Shown here piece by piece: positions 16,967 to 25,891 of a stretch of 64,000 bases of DNA. This DNA is from Thermoleophilaceae bacterium (GTDB lineage: Bacteria > Actinomycetota > Thermoleophilia > Solirubrobacterales > Thermoleophilaceae). The stretch lies in NCBI GenBank assembly GCA_036378175.1, contig DASUWY010000014.1:1-64000 (forward strand), written 5' to 3'. Below the pieces are notes generated by a model. It was not told the DNA's origin and did no database searches. It worked only from the letters and a program-made list of their open reading frames with translations. Numbering within the stretch: position 1 is the first letter of the stretch; the number at the start of each line of letters is the position of its first letter. Position numbers and translations under genes: made by a program.

Positions 16967-17722
16967 ATGACGTCCACAAGGGTTCAGCTCTGCGGCCGGT
17001 TCGTAGTGGACGTCGAAGGCCGGCGCCTCGAAGGAGCCTTCCCGGGGCGCCAGGGACGCCTGCTGTTCGCCTACCTCGCGCTGAATCGCGACAGGCCGGT
17101 GCCCCGCAGCGAGCTGGTGGAGGCGCTGTGGTCGAGCGAGCTTCCACGCGATCCCTCCGACGCTCTCGCCGCGGTGCTGTCGAAGCTGCGGGCGGCGGTG
17201 GGCAACCACCACATCGAAGGCCGGTCGGAGATCACGCTCGTCCTTCCGCCGGACGCGCATGTGGACGTTGAGCGCGCGATTGCGAGTGCCCACGAGGCGG
17301 AGTCGGCATGCTCTCTCGGCGACTGGCACCGCGCCTGGGGGGCATCGCTGTGCACACAGACGATCGGGCGCCGCACCCTTCTTGGTGATTACGAGGCTGC
17401 ATGGATCGACGCCTGGCGGCGCACGCTCGACGATGCCCGCCTGCGCGCCCTCGAGTGCTACGGGCGAGCCTGCCTCGAGCTGGGCGGCACCGAGCTGGCC
17501 GCCGCCGAGCGGGCGGCGCGCGAGGTGATTCGGCTTGCACCGCTCCGCGAGAGCGCCTACGGGCTCTTGATGGAGTCGCTCGAAGCCTCCGGAAACGTGG
17601 CGGAGGCGCTGCTCGTGTACGAGGAGCTGCGCCAGAAGCTCCGCGAGGAACTGGGCATTGCGCCAACGGAGCTCGCCCAGGCGGAATACCGGCGCCTGCT
17701 CGGCGCCCCCGCGCGCGGCTGA
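16967..17722 (+). CDS. BTAD-domain transcriptional regulator (SARP-like)
   Basis: 251 residues from the ATG at 16967. The N-terminal OmpR-type winged helix (about 1-90, VQLCGRFVVDVEGRRL through DALAAVLSKLRAAVG) is followed by a bacterial transcriptional activator domain of helical repeats ending LREELGIAPTELAQAEYRRLL. This is the SARP layout without the NB-ARC/TPR extension. It lies 80 bp upstream of an FAD oxidase gene on the same strand, which it may activate. An in-frame ATG at 16898 is possible but overlaps the DUF1059 start. Confidence 0.8.
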   Translation: MTSTRVQLCGRFVVDVEGRRLEGAFPGRQGRLLFAYLALNRDRPVPRSELVEALWSSELPRDPSDALAAVLSKLRAAVGNHHIEGRSEITLVLPPDAHVDVERAIASAHEAESACSLGDWHRAWGASLCTQTIGRRTLLGDYEAAWIDAWRRTLDDARLRALECYGRACLELGGTELAAAERAAREVIRLAPLRESAYGLLMESLEASGNVAEALLVYEELRQKLREELGIAPTELAQAEYRRLLGAPARG

Positions 17723-17802
17723 CACGCTCCAAGCTTTCGCCAAGGTTCCGGCAAGGACCGCTGTGGACACTCGCGCACCGTCCCCCTGAGAAGGAGCATC
17801 AG

Positions 17803-19200
17803 ATGTCCATCACAGAATCGTCCCTGCCCGCCGCCGCGGTGGAGCAGCTCCGCGAGACGCTGCGGGGCGAGCTGATCGAGCCCGCCAGCCCCGGCTATGA
17901 CGGCGCGCGTGTGCTCTACAACGCCATGATCGACAGGCGGCCGGCGCTGATCGCGCGCTGCATGGACGTGGCCGACGTGGTGGCGTGCGTCCAGCTCGCC
18001 CGCCGAGAGGGCATCGACCTGGCCATCCGTGGCGGTGGGCACAACGGCGGCGGCCTTGGAAGCGTGGATGGCGGCCTCGTGATCGACCTCTCGCTCATGC
18101 GCGGCGTGCGGGTGGACCCCGAGGCGCGCACCGCCACCGTCGCGGGCGGCACCACGCTCGGCGAAGTGGACCACGCAACCCATGCGTTCGGGCTTGCCGT
18201 TCCAGCGGGGATCATCTCCACCACCGGCGTGGGCGGTCTCACGCTCGGCGGCGGCCTCGGCTATCTAACCCGCAAGTGCGGCCTGTCGATCGACAACCTG
18301 CTCGAGGCAGACGTGGTGCTCGCTGACGGCAGTCTGGTTCACGCCAGTGAGAGTGAGCACGAGGACCTTTTCTGGGCGTTGCGCGGCGGCGGCGGCAACT
18401 TCGGGGTGGTCACCTCCTTCACGTTCCAGACCCGCCCCGTGTCGATGGTCGTGGGCGGGCCGATGCTGTGGTCGCTCGACCAGACGCCGGAGGTGCTCTC
18501 GTTCTATGACGAGTTCATCGGCCAGGCACCCGACGACGTCGGCGGCTTCTTCGCGTTCCTCACGGTTCCGCCGGGTCCTCCGTTCCCGGAGGAGCTCCAC
18601 CTGAAGAAGATGTGCGGCGTGGTGTGGTGCCACACCGGCAACGAGGCCGAAGCCCGGGATGCACTCCAGCCGGTGCGCGACGCACTGCCGCCGGTTCTCG
18701 ACGGCGTGGGCGCGATGCCACTGCCCGCGCTGCAGTCCGCTTTCGACGCGCTCTACCCGCCGGGCGACCAGTGGTACTGGCGGGCGGACTTCGTGAAGAC
18801 GATCCCGCGTGCGGCCATCGACGCTCACCTCGAGCACGCCCGCCAGCTGCCCACGATGAAGTCGGGGATGCATCTCTACCCGATCGACGGTGCCGCCGGC
18901 CGGGTGCCCGCGGACGCTACGGCGTGGAGCTACCGCGATGCGCGCTACGCGCAGGTGATCGTGGGCGTGGATCCGGACCCGGCGAACGCCGGCGCGCTGA
19001 GGGATTGGGCGGTGGGCTACTGGGACGCCCTGCACCCCTACTCAGCCGGGGGCGCGTATTCCAACTTCATGATGGAGGAGGGTGAGGAGCGCGTCCGCGC
19101 CAGCTATGGCACGAACTACGACCGACTGGCGAAGGTGAAGGCGGAGTACGACCCCGCCAACCTGTTCCACGTGAACCAGAACATCAAGCCGGCAACCTGA
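17803..19200 (+). CDS. FAD-linked oxidase, berberine-bridge-enzyme family
   Basis: 465 residues with GAAGGAG upstream of the ATG. The p-cresol-methylhydroxylase-type FAD domain contains RGGGHNGGG, where the His is the usual covalent flavin attachment site. The second attachment Cys of bicovalent family members is absent: the segment reads AGIISTTGVGG where those have a Cys after AG. The C-terminal BBE motif YSNFM...YGTNYDRL...YDPANLFHVNQNI is intact. No signal peptide, so probably cytoplasmic. It probably oxidises an alcohol, sugar or secondary metabolite with oxygen or another acceptor; substrate unknown. Confidence 0.82.
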   Translation: MSITESSLPAAAVEQLRETLRGELIEPASPGYDGARVLYNAMIDRRPALIARCMDVADVVACVQLARREGIDLAIRGGGHNGGGLGSVDGGLVIDLSLMRGVRVDPEARTATVAGGTTLGEVDHATHAFGLAVPAGIISTTGVGGLTLGGGLGYLTRKCGLSIDNLLEADVVLADGSLVHASESEHEDLFWALRGGGGNFGVVTSFTFQTRPVSMVVGGPMLWSLDQTPEVLSFYDEFIGQAPDDVGGFFAFLTVPPGPPFPEELHLKKMCGVVWCHTGNEAEARDALQPVRDALPPVLDGVGAMPLPALQSAFDALYPPGDQWYWRADFVKTIPRAAIDAHLEHARQLPTMKSGMHLYPIDGAAGRVPADATAWSYRDARYAQVIVGVDPDPANAGALRDWAVGYWDALHPYSAGGAYSNFMMEEGEERVRASYGTNYDRLAKVKAEYDPANLFHVNQNIKPAT

Positions 19201-19210
19201 GCGCCGGGGA

Positions 19211-20818
19211 CTAAACGCCTCCGACCTCCGACGGACGACCTCCGACCTGGTCCGCGGCGCCACCGCGGATCAGGTCCGCGGCCCGCTCCGCGATCATGAT
19301 CGTCGGCGCATTGGTATTGCCGCGCGTGATCGTCGGCATCACAGACGCGTCCACCACGCGCAGGTTCTCCACGCCGTACACCCGCAGCTCGGCGTCCACC
19401 ACCTGGCCCATGGCGCAGCTCGAGGTGGGGTGATAGACGGTTTGCGAGGCGCGCATGATGAAGTCCATCACGTCCTCGTCGGAGTCCGACGCCGGCACGC
19501 TGAATGGCTCGCGCTCCACCGCCTTGAGCGCCGGCTGCTTCGCGATCTCGAGCGCCATCCTCACGCCGGCCATCATCGCTTGGCGATCCTCCTCGGTGGT
19601 GAGGAAGTTGCACAGCACGCGCGGCTTCGAATCGGGGAGGGGCGCGCGCAGCATCACGCGGCCGCGGCTCGTGGGCTTGATCACCACGGGTCCGAAGCAG
19701 TAGCCGTGATCCGACGGCGCTGTGAGGCCCTCGTCGAAGAACATCGAGGGCGCGAAGTGAAACTCGATGTCCGGCGCGTCGAGACCCGGCCTGGTGCGGA
19801 AGAACGCGCCCGCTTCGGGGATGTTCGAACTGAGCGGCCCACGCCCCTCGGTGGCGAGCAGCGCGATGTTCTCGGGGTTCACCGCGAGGTACAGGCTTGG
19901 CTCGTCGGTGAGGTAGTTCACCTGCGCCATGCAGTGGTCCTGCAGGTTGTGGCCCACCTGCAGGTCCTCTCGCATCTCGATACCGAGCGGCGCGAGGTCC
20001 GCGGCCGGGCCGATGCCTGACAGCATGAGCAGCACCGGTGACTGGTAGCTGCCGGCGGAGAGGATCACCTCGCGCTCGGCCCGCAACTGGATGAGCTGGC
20101 CGTCGCGCGCGATCTCCACGCCCACCGCGCGATCGCCCTCGAACAGGACGCGCGTGGCCATCGCGTTCGAGATCACGTCGAGGTTGGAACGCTGCCGCGC
20201 GGGATGCACGTACGCGTCCGCGCAGGACCATCGCAGCCCGTCGCGCTGCGTGAGCTGGAAGCGGCCCACACCCTCCTGGCGAGCCCCGTTGAAGTCAGGG
20301 TTGTGCTCGTGGCCGGCCTGCTGCGCGGCCTCGATCATCGTGTCCACGAGCGGATGCATCGAACGGCTGTCGCTCACGCTCAGGGGCCCGCCGGTGCCGT
20401 GGTAGGCGTCCTCGCCGCGCTCGTTGTCCTCGGCGCGCTTGAAGTACGGCAGGACGTCGTCGTAGCCCCAGCCGTCGAAACCCATGGCCGCCCATTCGTC
20501 GTAATCGGCGCGATTGCCGCGGATGTAGATCATCGCGTTGATCGAGCTCGAGCCGCCGACCACGCGGCCGCGCGGCAGGTAGAGCCTGCGGTTGCCGAGC
20601 CCGGGCTCCTGCTCGCCGAGCAGATCCCAGTCGAGGTTCGACTTGAACACGGCGGGGAAGGCCGCCGGCGTGCGGATCTCGTCCGCGGTGTCCGGACCGC
20701 CGGCCTCGAGCAGCGCGACGCTCACGTCGGGGTCCTCGCTCAGCCGCCCCGCGAGCACGCAGCCGGCCGAGCCGGCGCCCACGATCACGTAGTCGTACAC
20801 CGAACGGTCAGGCACCAC
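19211..20818 (-). CDS. GMC-family oxidoreductase (choline/alcohol dehydrogenase-like)
   Basis: 535 residues, full length for the BetA/AlkJ branch. The FAD site is VGAGSAGCVLA near residue 13, the GMC signature is GRVVGGSSSINAMIYIRG, and the C-terminal active-site region has YHPTSSCAMG and the catalytic Asn in RGNTNAPTIMIAE. It lacks the Cys-cluster of the other GMC enzyme in this window. It overlaps the zinc alcohol dehydrogenase gene by 11 bp, so the pair is co-transcribed; together they may act on a polyol or alcohol. Substrate unresolved. Confidence 0.85.
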   Translation of the reverse strand: MVPDRSVYDYVIVGAGSAGCVLAGRLSEDPDVSVALLEAGGPDTADEIRTPAAFPAVFKSNLDWDLLGEQEPGLGNRRLYLPRGRVVGGSSSINAMIYIRGNRADYDEWAAMGFDGWGYDDVLPYFKRAEDNERGEDAYHGTGGPLSVSDSRSMHPLVDTMIEAAQQAGHEHNPDFNGARQEGVGRFQLTQRDGLRWSCADAYVHPARQRSNLDVISNAMATRVLFEGDRAVGVEIARDGQLIQLRAEREVILSAGSYQSPVLLMLSGIGPAADLAPLGIEMREDLQVGHNLQDHCMAQVNYLTDEPSLYLAVNPENIALLATEGRGPLSSNIPEAGAFFRTRPGLDAPDIEFHFAPSMFFDEGLTAPSDHGYCFGPVVIKPTSRGRVMLRAPLPDSKPRVLCNFLTTEEDRQAMMAGVRMALEIAKQPALKAVEREPFSVPASDSDEDVMDFIMRASQTVYHPTSSCAMGQVVDAELRVYGVENLRVVDASVMPTITRGNTNAPTIMIAERAADLIRGGAADQVGGRPSEVGGV

Positions 20819-21857
20819 GTATCACCACCTTCATCACCTCGGAGGGATTGCTCATCGCGAAGTCGATCGCCTCCGGCGCACGCTCCAGCTCGAACTCGTG
20901 GCTGATCAGCCGTCGCACCGTGTCCGAGTTGCGCTCGACCGCGGCCACCGCCTCGGCGAACTCGCCGCCACCGCAGCAGCACACGCCCAGCATGTCGAGC
21001 TCCTTCTCGGTGAAGCTGCCCACGCGCAGCGCCACCTCCTCTCCGGACATGCCCACCTGCACCACCCGGCCGGCGGAGGCCGCCATGTCCACGGCCGCTC
21101 GTACGGCCTGCGGCACGCCGGTCGCGTCCACCGCCACGGGCACGCCCTCGCCGCCGGCCCACTCGCGAGCGAACGACACCACCTCATCGCGCGTGGACCA
21201 CTGCAGTCCCTCAGCGCCCATCTCGCGGCTCAGCCCGAGGCGGCTCTCCTGCGGGTCCACCACCAGCACCTCCGCGCCGCGCTCGCGGGCGAGCAGGCAC
21301 ACCGACTGGCCGATCGGGCCGCCGCCCAGAACCACCACACGATCGTCCGCGCCGATCCGCCCGCGCCTCACCGCGCGCACGCCGATCGAAATCGGCTCGG
21401 CCATGGCAGCCACTCCAAGGTCATCCTCGTTGATCGGGAACACGTGGTCCGCGGGCATCATCAGGCGCTCCTGCAGGCCGCCGTCCACATGGATGCCGAT
21501 GAGCTGGAAGTTGTCACACGTGTTCGGCCTGCCGACGCTGCACGGATAGCACTCGCCGCAGGCGCTCAGCGGATGGAGCGCGACGTGCCGCCCCGGCTCG
21601 AGCTCGGGGCTGCAGCCCTCGCCAACCGCCACCACCACCCCGGCCACCTCGTGGCCCTGGATCTTCGGGAAGGCCTTCTCGCCGCCGCCGGCCTCCTCGG
21701 TGAGATGACCCGCGAAGAAGTGGTAATCCGAGCCGCAGATGCCCACGGCCATCGATCCCACCATCACCTCGCCGGGCCCCGGCTCGTGCGGCTCCGGGAC
21801 GTCCACCAGCTCCATCGCCCCGACCGCCTTGGTCACCGCCGCGCGCACGGGTTGCAT
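20808..21857 (-). CDS. zinc-dependent alcohol dehydrogenase (MDR superfamily)
   Basis: 349 residues from the ATG at 21857. The catalytic zinc site is CGSDYHFF with GHEVAG, the structural zinc cysteines are in CGECYPCSVGRPNTC, and the Rossmann loop is VVVLGGGPIGQ. This is the sorbitol/threonine/galactitol-phosphate dehydrogenase branch. The frame is open further upstream, but 21857 is favoured by alignment to the family start and by the regulatory palindrome at this point. It precedes and overlaps the GMC gene. Likely oxidises a polyol or sugar alcohol. Confidence 0.85.
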   Translation of the reverse strand: MQPVRAAVTKAVGAMELVDVPEPHEPGPGEVMVGSMAVGICGSDYHFFAGHLTEEAGGGEKAFPKIQGHEVAGVVVAVGEGCSPELEPGRHVALHPLSACGECYPCSVGRPNTCDNFQLIGIHVDGGLQERLMMPADHVFPINEDDLGVAAMAEPISIGVRAVRRGRIGADDRVVVLGGGPIGQSVCLLARERGAEVLVVDPQESRLGLSREMGAEGLQWSTRDEVVSFAREWAGGEGVPVAVDATGVPQAVRAAVDMAASAGRVVQVGMSGEEVALRVGSFTEKELDMLGVCCCGGGEFAEAVAAVERNSDTVRRLISHEFELERAPEAIDFAMSNPSEVMKVVIRGA

Positions 21858-21862
21858 GCAAC
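21851..21862. promoter_or_regulatory. perfect palindrome over the zinc dehydrogenase start codon
   Basis: GTTGCATGCAAC is a perfect 12-bp palindrome covering the ATG (21855-21857, minus strand). It lies 18 bp from a LacI-type operator-like sequence. It may be a repressor site or only part of the leader. Confidence 0.35.
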
Positions 21863-21880
21863 CACAGCGCTGACGGCTAT

Positions 21881-21894
21881 TGCAAGCGGTTTTT
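21881..21894. promoter_or_regulatory. LacI-family operator-like sequence
   Basis: TGCAAGCGGTTTTT matches the core TGNAANCGNTT of LacI/GalR-type operators and lies in the 90-bp divergent region between the zinc dehydrogenase and the glycosyltransferase. No LacI-type gene is present in the window. Confidence 0.35.
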
Positions 21895-21947
21895 CCCTGC
21901 GTGCAGCGGCGCTTGTCGGGGAGCGCTAGCGAGTAGCGTGCCGAGCC

Positions 21948-23069
21948 ATGGGCGGCGTTTTGATCCTGTCGGCAGGCATTGGTGAGGGGCATGACCTGCC
22001 CGCGCGCTGGCTCGCTTCAGGGTTCTCCGAGGAGGCGCCCGAGGTGCCGGTGAAGATCGAGGACGGCCTGGCAGCCATGGGGCGGCTGGTGGAGCGGATC
22101 GTGATGGGCGGAAGCGCCTTCCATTCGCGGATCGGGAATGTGATCTTCGACGTGGAACACTGGCTGATGACGAGGGTGCCGCCGCTGCGCGCGCTCGCAG
22201 GGTGGGGCAGCGTGTTCCTCGGCGGCCGTGGCCTGCTGCGCCTGATCGAGCGCGAGCAGCCCGCGGTGATCGTGTCCACCTATCCCGGCGTGACGGAGGC
22301 GCTAGGCAGGCTCCGGCTCAAGGGCCGCCTGCAGGTGCCGGTGGTATCCGCGATCACCGACCTGGCCTCGCTTCTCTACTGGGCGCATCCGGGGGTGGAC
22401 CTGCACCTCGTCACGCATCCGGAATCGGTGGAGGAGGTGCGCGTGGTGGCCGGTGCGGACACGGACGTGGTGCCGGTGCGCGGGCTGAACGACCCGGCCT
22501 TCATCCATCCCCCCGGGCGCGACGTGGCGCGGCGCACGCTCGGCCTGCCTCCCGACGGCGCCGTGGTGGTGGTGTCCGGCGGCGGCTGGGGAGTGGGCGA
22601 TGTGATGGGCGCGGTGGACGAAGCGCTCGCGCTGCCAGGCGTGACGGTTGTGGTGATGTGCGGCCGCAACGACGAGCTGCGCACGCGGGTGGAGGCGCGC
22701 TACGGGGAGGAGCCGCGCGTGCGCCCGCTTGGCTTCACCAACCAGGTGCCCGAGCTGTTCGCCGCGGCGGACGCGCTCGTTCATTCCACGGCGGGACTCA
22801 CCGTGCTCGAGGCGTATCTCTGCGGCTGCCCAACTGTCTCCTACGGCTGGGGCCGCGGCCACATCCGCGCGAACAACGCCGCCTTCCGCCGCTTCGGGCT
22901 GGCGGACGTGGCGTCCACGCGCGCCGAGCTCGGCCCCGCCCTCAGCCGGGCGCTCGCGAGGGGGCCCTCGGAGCGGCCGTCCTTTGCGTCCCTGCCAACC
23001 GCCGCGTCAGTGATCCGCGAGCGCTTCGGCATCGGGCGGGCTGCCGCGCAGCTCACCGACCACGCCTGA
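21948..23069 (+). CDS. GT28-like glycosyltransferase (MGDG synthase/MurG-related)
   Basis: 373 residues. The N-terminus GGVLILSAGIGEGHDLPARW matches the acceptor-binding opening of monogalactosyldiacylglycerol-synthase-type enzymes. The C-terminal GT-B half has VVVSGGGWGVGD, VRPLGFTNQVPELFAAAD and the nucleotide-sugar motif STAGLTVLEAYLCGCPTVSY. It likely transfers a sugar to a lipid at the cytoplasmic face of the membrane. MurG itself is unlikely because the N-terminal motif differs and no division cluster is near. The 3' end overlaps the convergent permease gene by 63 bp. Confidence 0.75.
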   Translation: MGGVLILSAGIGEGHDLPARWLASGFSEEAPEVPVKIEDGLAAMGRLVERIVMGGSAFHSRIGNVIFDVEHWLMTRVPPLRALAGWGSVFLGGRGLLRLIEREQPAVIVSTYPGVTEALGRLRLKGRLQVPVVSAITDLASLLYWAHPGVDLHLVTHPESVEEVRVVAGADTDVVPVRGLNDPAFIHPPGRDVARRTLGLPPDGAVVVVSGGGWGVGDVMGAVDEALALPGVTVVVMCGRNDELRTRVEARYGEEPRVRPLGFTNQVPELFAAADALVHSTAGLTVLEAYLCGCPTVSYGWGRGHIRANNAAFRRFGLADVASTRAELGPALSRALARGPSERPSFASLPTAASVIRERFGIGRAAAQLTDHA

Positions 23070-23858
23070 GGCGCCGAGCAGCGCCGCTCCCGCTCCCGCC
23101 AGCAGCACGCCGGCCACCACGTCCACGCTCACCGGCTCTCCGAACGCCACCATCGCGGCCACGGCCGGCACCACCACCTGGGCGCTCACCACCACCGGCG
23201 CCACGCGCGAGGCCGGCAGCCCGCGCAGGGCGCTCATCTCCGCGGTGAGCGCAAGCGCGCCGGCCACGCCCGCCCCCGCCACGCCGAGCACCGCGAGCTC
23301 CGGCCGGCCGGACGCGGCAGCATCGGCTGTGAGCTTGAGGGCGATCGCCGCGAGAGCGTCACCCGCCGCCGCGCCCACGGCCGCGAGCCACAGCGGGGAG
23401 CGCGAGCGCAGAGCGAAGGGCATGAAAGCGAGCACCGCGATCGGCGCCGCGAACGCCACGAGCGCCACCGTCGAGGTGACCTCGTCGGAGCGTCCGGGGG
23501 CCGCCAGCGCGACGAGCACCACTCCTGCGATAACGGCCGCCGCGCCCGCCAGCTCCGGCCGCCCAATTCGCTCACGCAGGACGTAGTGAGCCAGCACCAG
23601 CAGACCCACGAGTCCGAGCGCGAGCACCGGCTGCACGACCGTGACCGGAGCATGCGCGAGCGCGAACACCTGAAGTCCCGCCCCCACGAGGGTGAGCGCC
23701 GTGCCCGCGAGCCAGCGCCCTCGCGCCGCGAGCCGCAGCAGCAGCGACGCCCGCAGCGCGTGCTCGCGCGGAGTCTCCCGTGCCTCCAGAGCCTGCAGCA
23801 CGTAGCCACACTCGTAACAGGCGGCGGCCAGCAGTGCGGCTACGAGACCGAGCGCCAT
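23007..23858 (-). CDS. DMT-superfamily membrane permease (EamA/NIPA-like)
   Basis: 283 residues, about nine to ten hydrophobic segments arranged as two homologous halves, with an opening GLVAALLAAACYECGYVLQ and a PVTVVQPVLALGLV helix typical of the drug/metabolite transporter superfamily. Substrate cannot be predicted. Its start is only 18 bp from the divergent deacetylase start, so the two share a very compact promoter region. Confidence 0.75.
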   Translation of the reverse strand: MALGLVAALLAAACYECGYVLQALEARETPREHALRASLLLRLAARGRWLAGTALTLVGAGLQVFALAHAPVTVVQPVLALGLVGLLVLAHYVLRERIGRPELAGAAAVIAGVVLVALAAPGRSDEVTSTVALVAFAAPIAVLAFMPFALRSRSPLWLAAVGAAAGDALAAIALKLTADAAASGRPELAVLGVAGAGVAGALALTAEMSALRGLPASRVAPVVVSAQVVVPAVAAMVAFGEPVSVDVVAGVLLAGAGAALLGASGVVGELRGSPPDAEALADH

Positions 23859-23876
23859 CAGTGACAGGATTGCGCG

Positions 23877-24590
23877 GTGGTCATCCGAACGCTCGCACTC
23901 GCCGGGGCGGCCGCGTGGTCAGCACCCGCGCTCGCGCCCATCGTCCCGGCGGTGTCCGACGTGATCGGGGTGCCGCGCCTCCTGCCGGCCGGCGCGCGCG
24001 GGGTGGCGCTCACCTTCGACGACGGGCCGCACCCCGAGGGAACGCCGGCGCTCCTCGACATCCTCGCCGGCGCGGGCGCTTCCGCGACGTTCTTCCTCAT
24101 CGGCGAGAACGTGCGGCGCTGGCCGGAGATCGCCCAGCGGATCGCGCGGGAGGGGCACGTGGTGGCGCTTCACGGGTACCGGCACCGCAATCAGCTGCGG
24201 CTCACGCCGCGCGCGTTCGCGAGTGACCTCGAGCGCGGCGCGCAGGTGCTCGAGGAGACGATCGGCACGAGGCCGACGCTCTATCGCCCGCCGTACGGCA
24301 TCTTCAGCCCGGCCGGTCTCGCCATCGTGCGGCGGAACGGATACCGAACCCTGCTGTGGTCGCGCTGGGGGCACGACTGGCGGCGCCGCATCACGCCCGA
24401 GCGCATCGCCGCGGAGGTCACGCGCGAGGTGGCCGACGGCGACGTTCTCCTGCTCCATGACTCCGATGAGTACAGCGCCCCGGGGTCGTGGCGCAACACG
24501 GTCGCGGCGATGCCGCGCATCCTCGAGGAGCTGTCGCGCCGCCACCTCGAGCCGGTCACGCCGCCGGTTCAGCCGGCGGCGTCGCGCTGA
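23877..24590 (+). CDS. polysaccharide deacetylase (NodB-type, carbohydrate esterase 4)
   Basis: 237 residues with a GTG start. A hydrophobic N-terminus (about 1-25) may be a signal or anchor. The NodB domain is clear: LTFDDGPHPEG holds the catalytic base and metal Asp, HGYRHRNQ stands in the metal-His position, YRPPYG is motif 3 and LLLHDSDEYS is motif 5. It would remove N- or O-acetyl groups from cell wall or exopolysaccharide. It lies next to a glycosyltransferase and a nucleotide-sugar pair, suggesting an envelope polysaccharide theme. Its end overlaps the convergent epimerase gene by 22 bp. Confidence 0.82.
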   Translation: MVIRTLALAGAAAWSAPALAPIVPAVSDVIGVPRLLPAGARGVALTFDDGPHPEGTPALLDILAGAGASATFFLIGENVRRWPEIAQRIAREGHVVALHGYRHRNQLRLTPRAFASDLERGAQVLEETIGTRPTLYRPPYGIFSPAGLAIVRRNGYRTLLWSRWGHDWRRRITPERIAAEVTREVADGDVLLLHDSDEYSAPGSWRNTVAAMPRILEELSRRHLEPVTPPVQPAASR

Positions 24591-25891
24591 CCCTCGCGGC
24601 CGCTGCGCCATGCGCGGCCGGCGGCGAGCGCCGTGATGGAGGCGAGCACCACCAGGGCGAGCATGATTCGATGGTGCAGCACGTCCTGTGCCATGTCGCG
24701 GGTCTGCGGCGTGAGCGCTTGGAATGCCACGCCCACGAGCATGGCCAGGATCACGAGCCCCGCGCGCACACGGTCGCGCGTCCAGTCAATGCCGGCGATC
24801 AGGGCCACGGGCACGCCGAACAGCACCATGGCGCCCAGGAAGCTCACGGGGTCCGTGGCAACATCCCAGCGGCTGAGCAGCGCCGCCAGGGCACCGGCAA
24901 CGGCAGCGGCTATCGCGATGCCGGCGCTGGAGCCCGCGGCACGGACGCGCTCCATCAGCGGCTCGGCCGTCCGCTGCGGCGCCAACGCCTCCTGGCGGCG
25001 GTGCCAGGCGATGTACCTGGTCACGCCCTCTCGGAAGTCGGTCTCCGGGTGCCAGCCGAGCTCGACGGCGGCGCGCTGACCGGAGATCTCGGCGCCGCCC
25101 TTGAAGTCCCCCGCGCGGCCCGGGGTGTGGACGATGTCCACATCGCCCACGAGGTCCCGCACGGTGTCCGCGATATTGCGAATCGACACGTCGTCGCGGC
25201 CCACCAGGTTGTAGGTGCGGTTGGCCGCCACCGGCGCCAGCGCGCGCACCACGCCCTCGGCAAGGTCCTCGACGTAGACGAAGCGGCGGGTCTGCTCGCC
25301 CGTGCCGGCGATCGACAGAGGCTCGCCCGCAAGGGCGCGCGCCACGAATGACGGCACCACCGCTGCCGCGCGCGCTCGCGGCCCGTACGGGATGCCGAAG
25401 CGAAGGATCGTTGTGTCGAGGCCGAACAGCTCGCTGTAGGAGCGGCAGTAGAGCTCGCCCGCAAGCTTCGTGGCCGTGTAGAGATGTGCCGGCGGATGCA
25501 GCGGCACGTCCTCGTCCACGCTTCCCTCCGCCTCCGAGTAGACCCAGATCGTGGACGCGTAGATCACGCGCTGCACGCCTTCCTCGCGGGCCGCCTCGAG
25601 CACGTTGAAGGTGCCGCGCGAGTTGAGCCGCTCGGCGGTGTCCGGGTCCTTGGCCACCTCCCCCACGTCGGCCGCCGCAGCCAGGTGCGCGATGGCGTCG
25701 CAGCCGCGCGCCGCCTCCCGCACCGCGTCGTAGTCGAGAACGTCGCCGATCACGGTCGGCACCTCACCCCGCGCATGGTGCGGCGACTCCCGCACATCGA
25801 ATATCACGGCCTCATGGCCAGCGGCACGTAGCTGGTCAACTACGAAGGAACCGATGAACCCGGCCCCTCCTGTCACGAGCACACGGCTCAT
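24569..25891 (-). CDS. NAD-dependent nucleotide-sugar epimerase/dehydratase fused to a four-helix membrane domain
   Basis: 440 residues from the ATG at 25891, which overlaps the aminotransferase stop (ATGA). Residues 1 to about 300 form an extended SDR: NAD loop GGAGFIG (8-14), ASTIWVYS active-site strand and catalytic Tyr-Lys in YTATK. The final 120 or so residues are different: four hydrophobic segments (AGIAIAAAVAGALAALL, FLGAMVLFGVPVALIAGI, AGLVILAMLVGVAFQAL, ALVVLASITALAAG) predicted to anchor the enzyme in the membrane. UDP-glucose 4-epimerase-like proteins are normally soluble and end near residue 310-330, so the fusion is unusual. Confidence 0.8.
   Translation of the reverse strand: MSRVLVTGGAGFIGSFVVDQLRAAGHEAVIFDVRESPHHARGEVPTVIGDVLDYDAVREAARGCDAIAHLAAAADVGEVAKDPDTAERLNSRGTFNVLEAAREEGVQRVIYASTIWVYSEAEGSVDEDVPLHPPAHLYTATKLAGELYCRSYSELFGLDTTILRFGIPYGPRARAAAVVPSFVARALAGEPLSIAGTGEQTRRFVYVEDLAEGVVRALAPVAANRTYNLVGRDDVSIRNIADTVRDLVGDVDIVHTPGRAGDFKGGAEISGQRAAVELGWHPETDFREGVTRYIAWHRRQEALAPQRTAEPLMERVRAAGSSAGIAIAAAVAGALAALLSRWDVATDPVSFLGAMVLFGVPVALIAGIDWTRDRVRAGLVILAMLVGVAFQALTPQTRDMAQDVLHHRIMLALVVLASITALAAGRAWRSGREGQRDAAG

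Noticed and set aside
21948-23069. Glycosyltransferase considered as MurG
   Set aside because: N-terminal motif fits MGDG-synthase-type GT28 enzymes better and there is no cell division or murein cluster around it.
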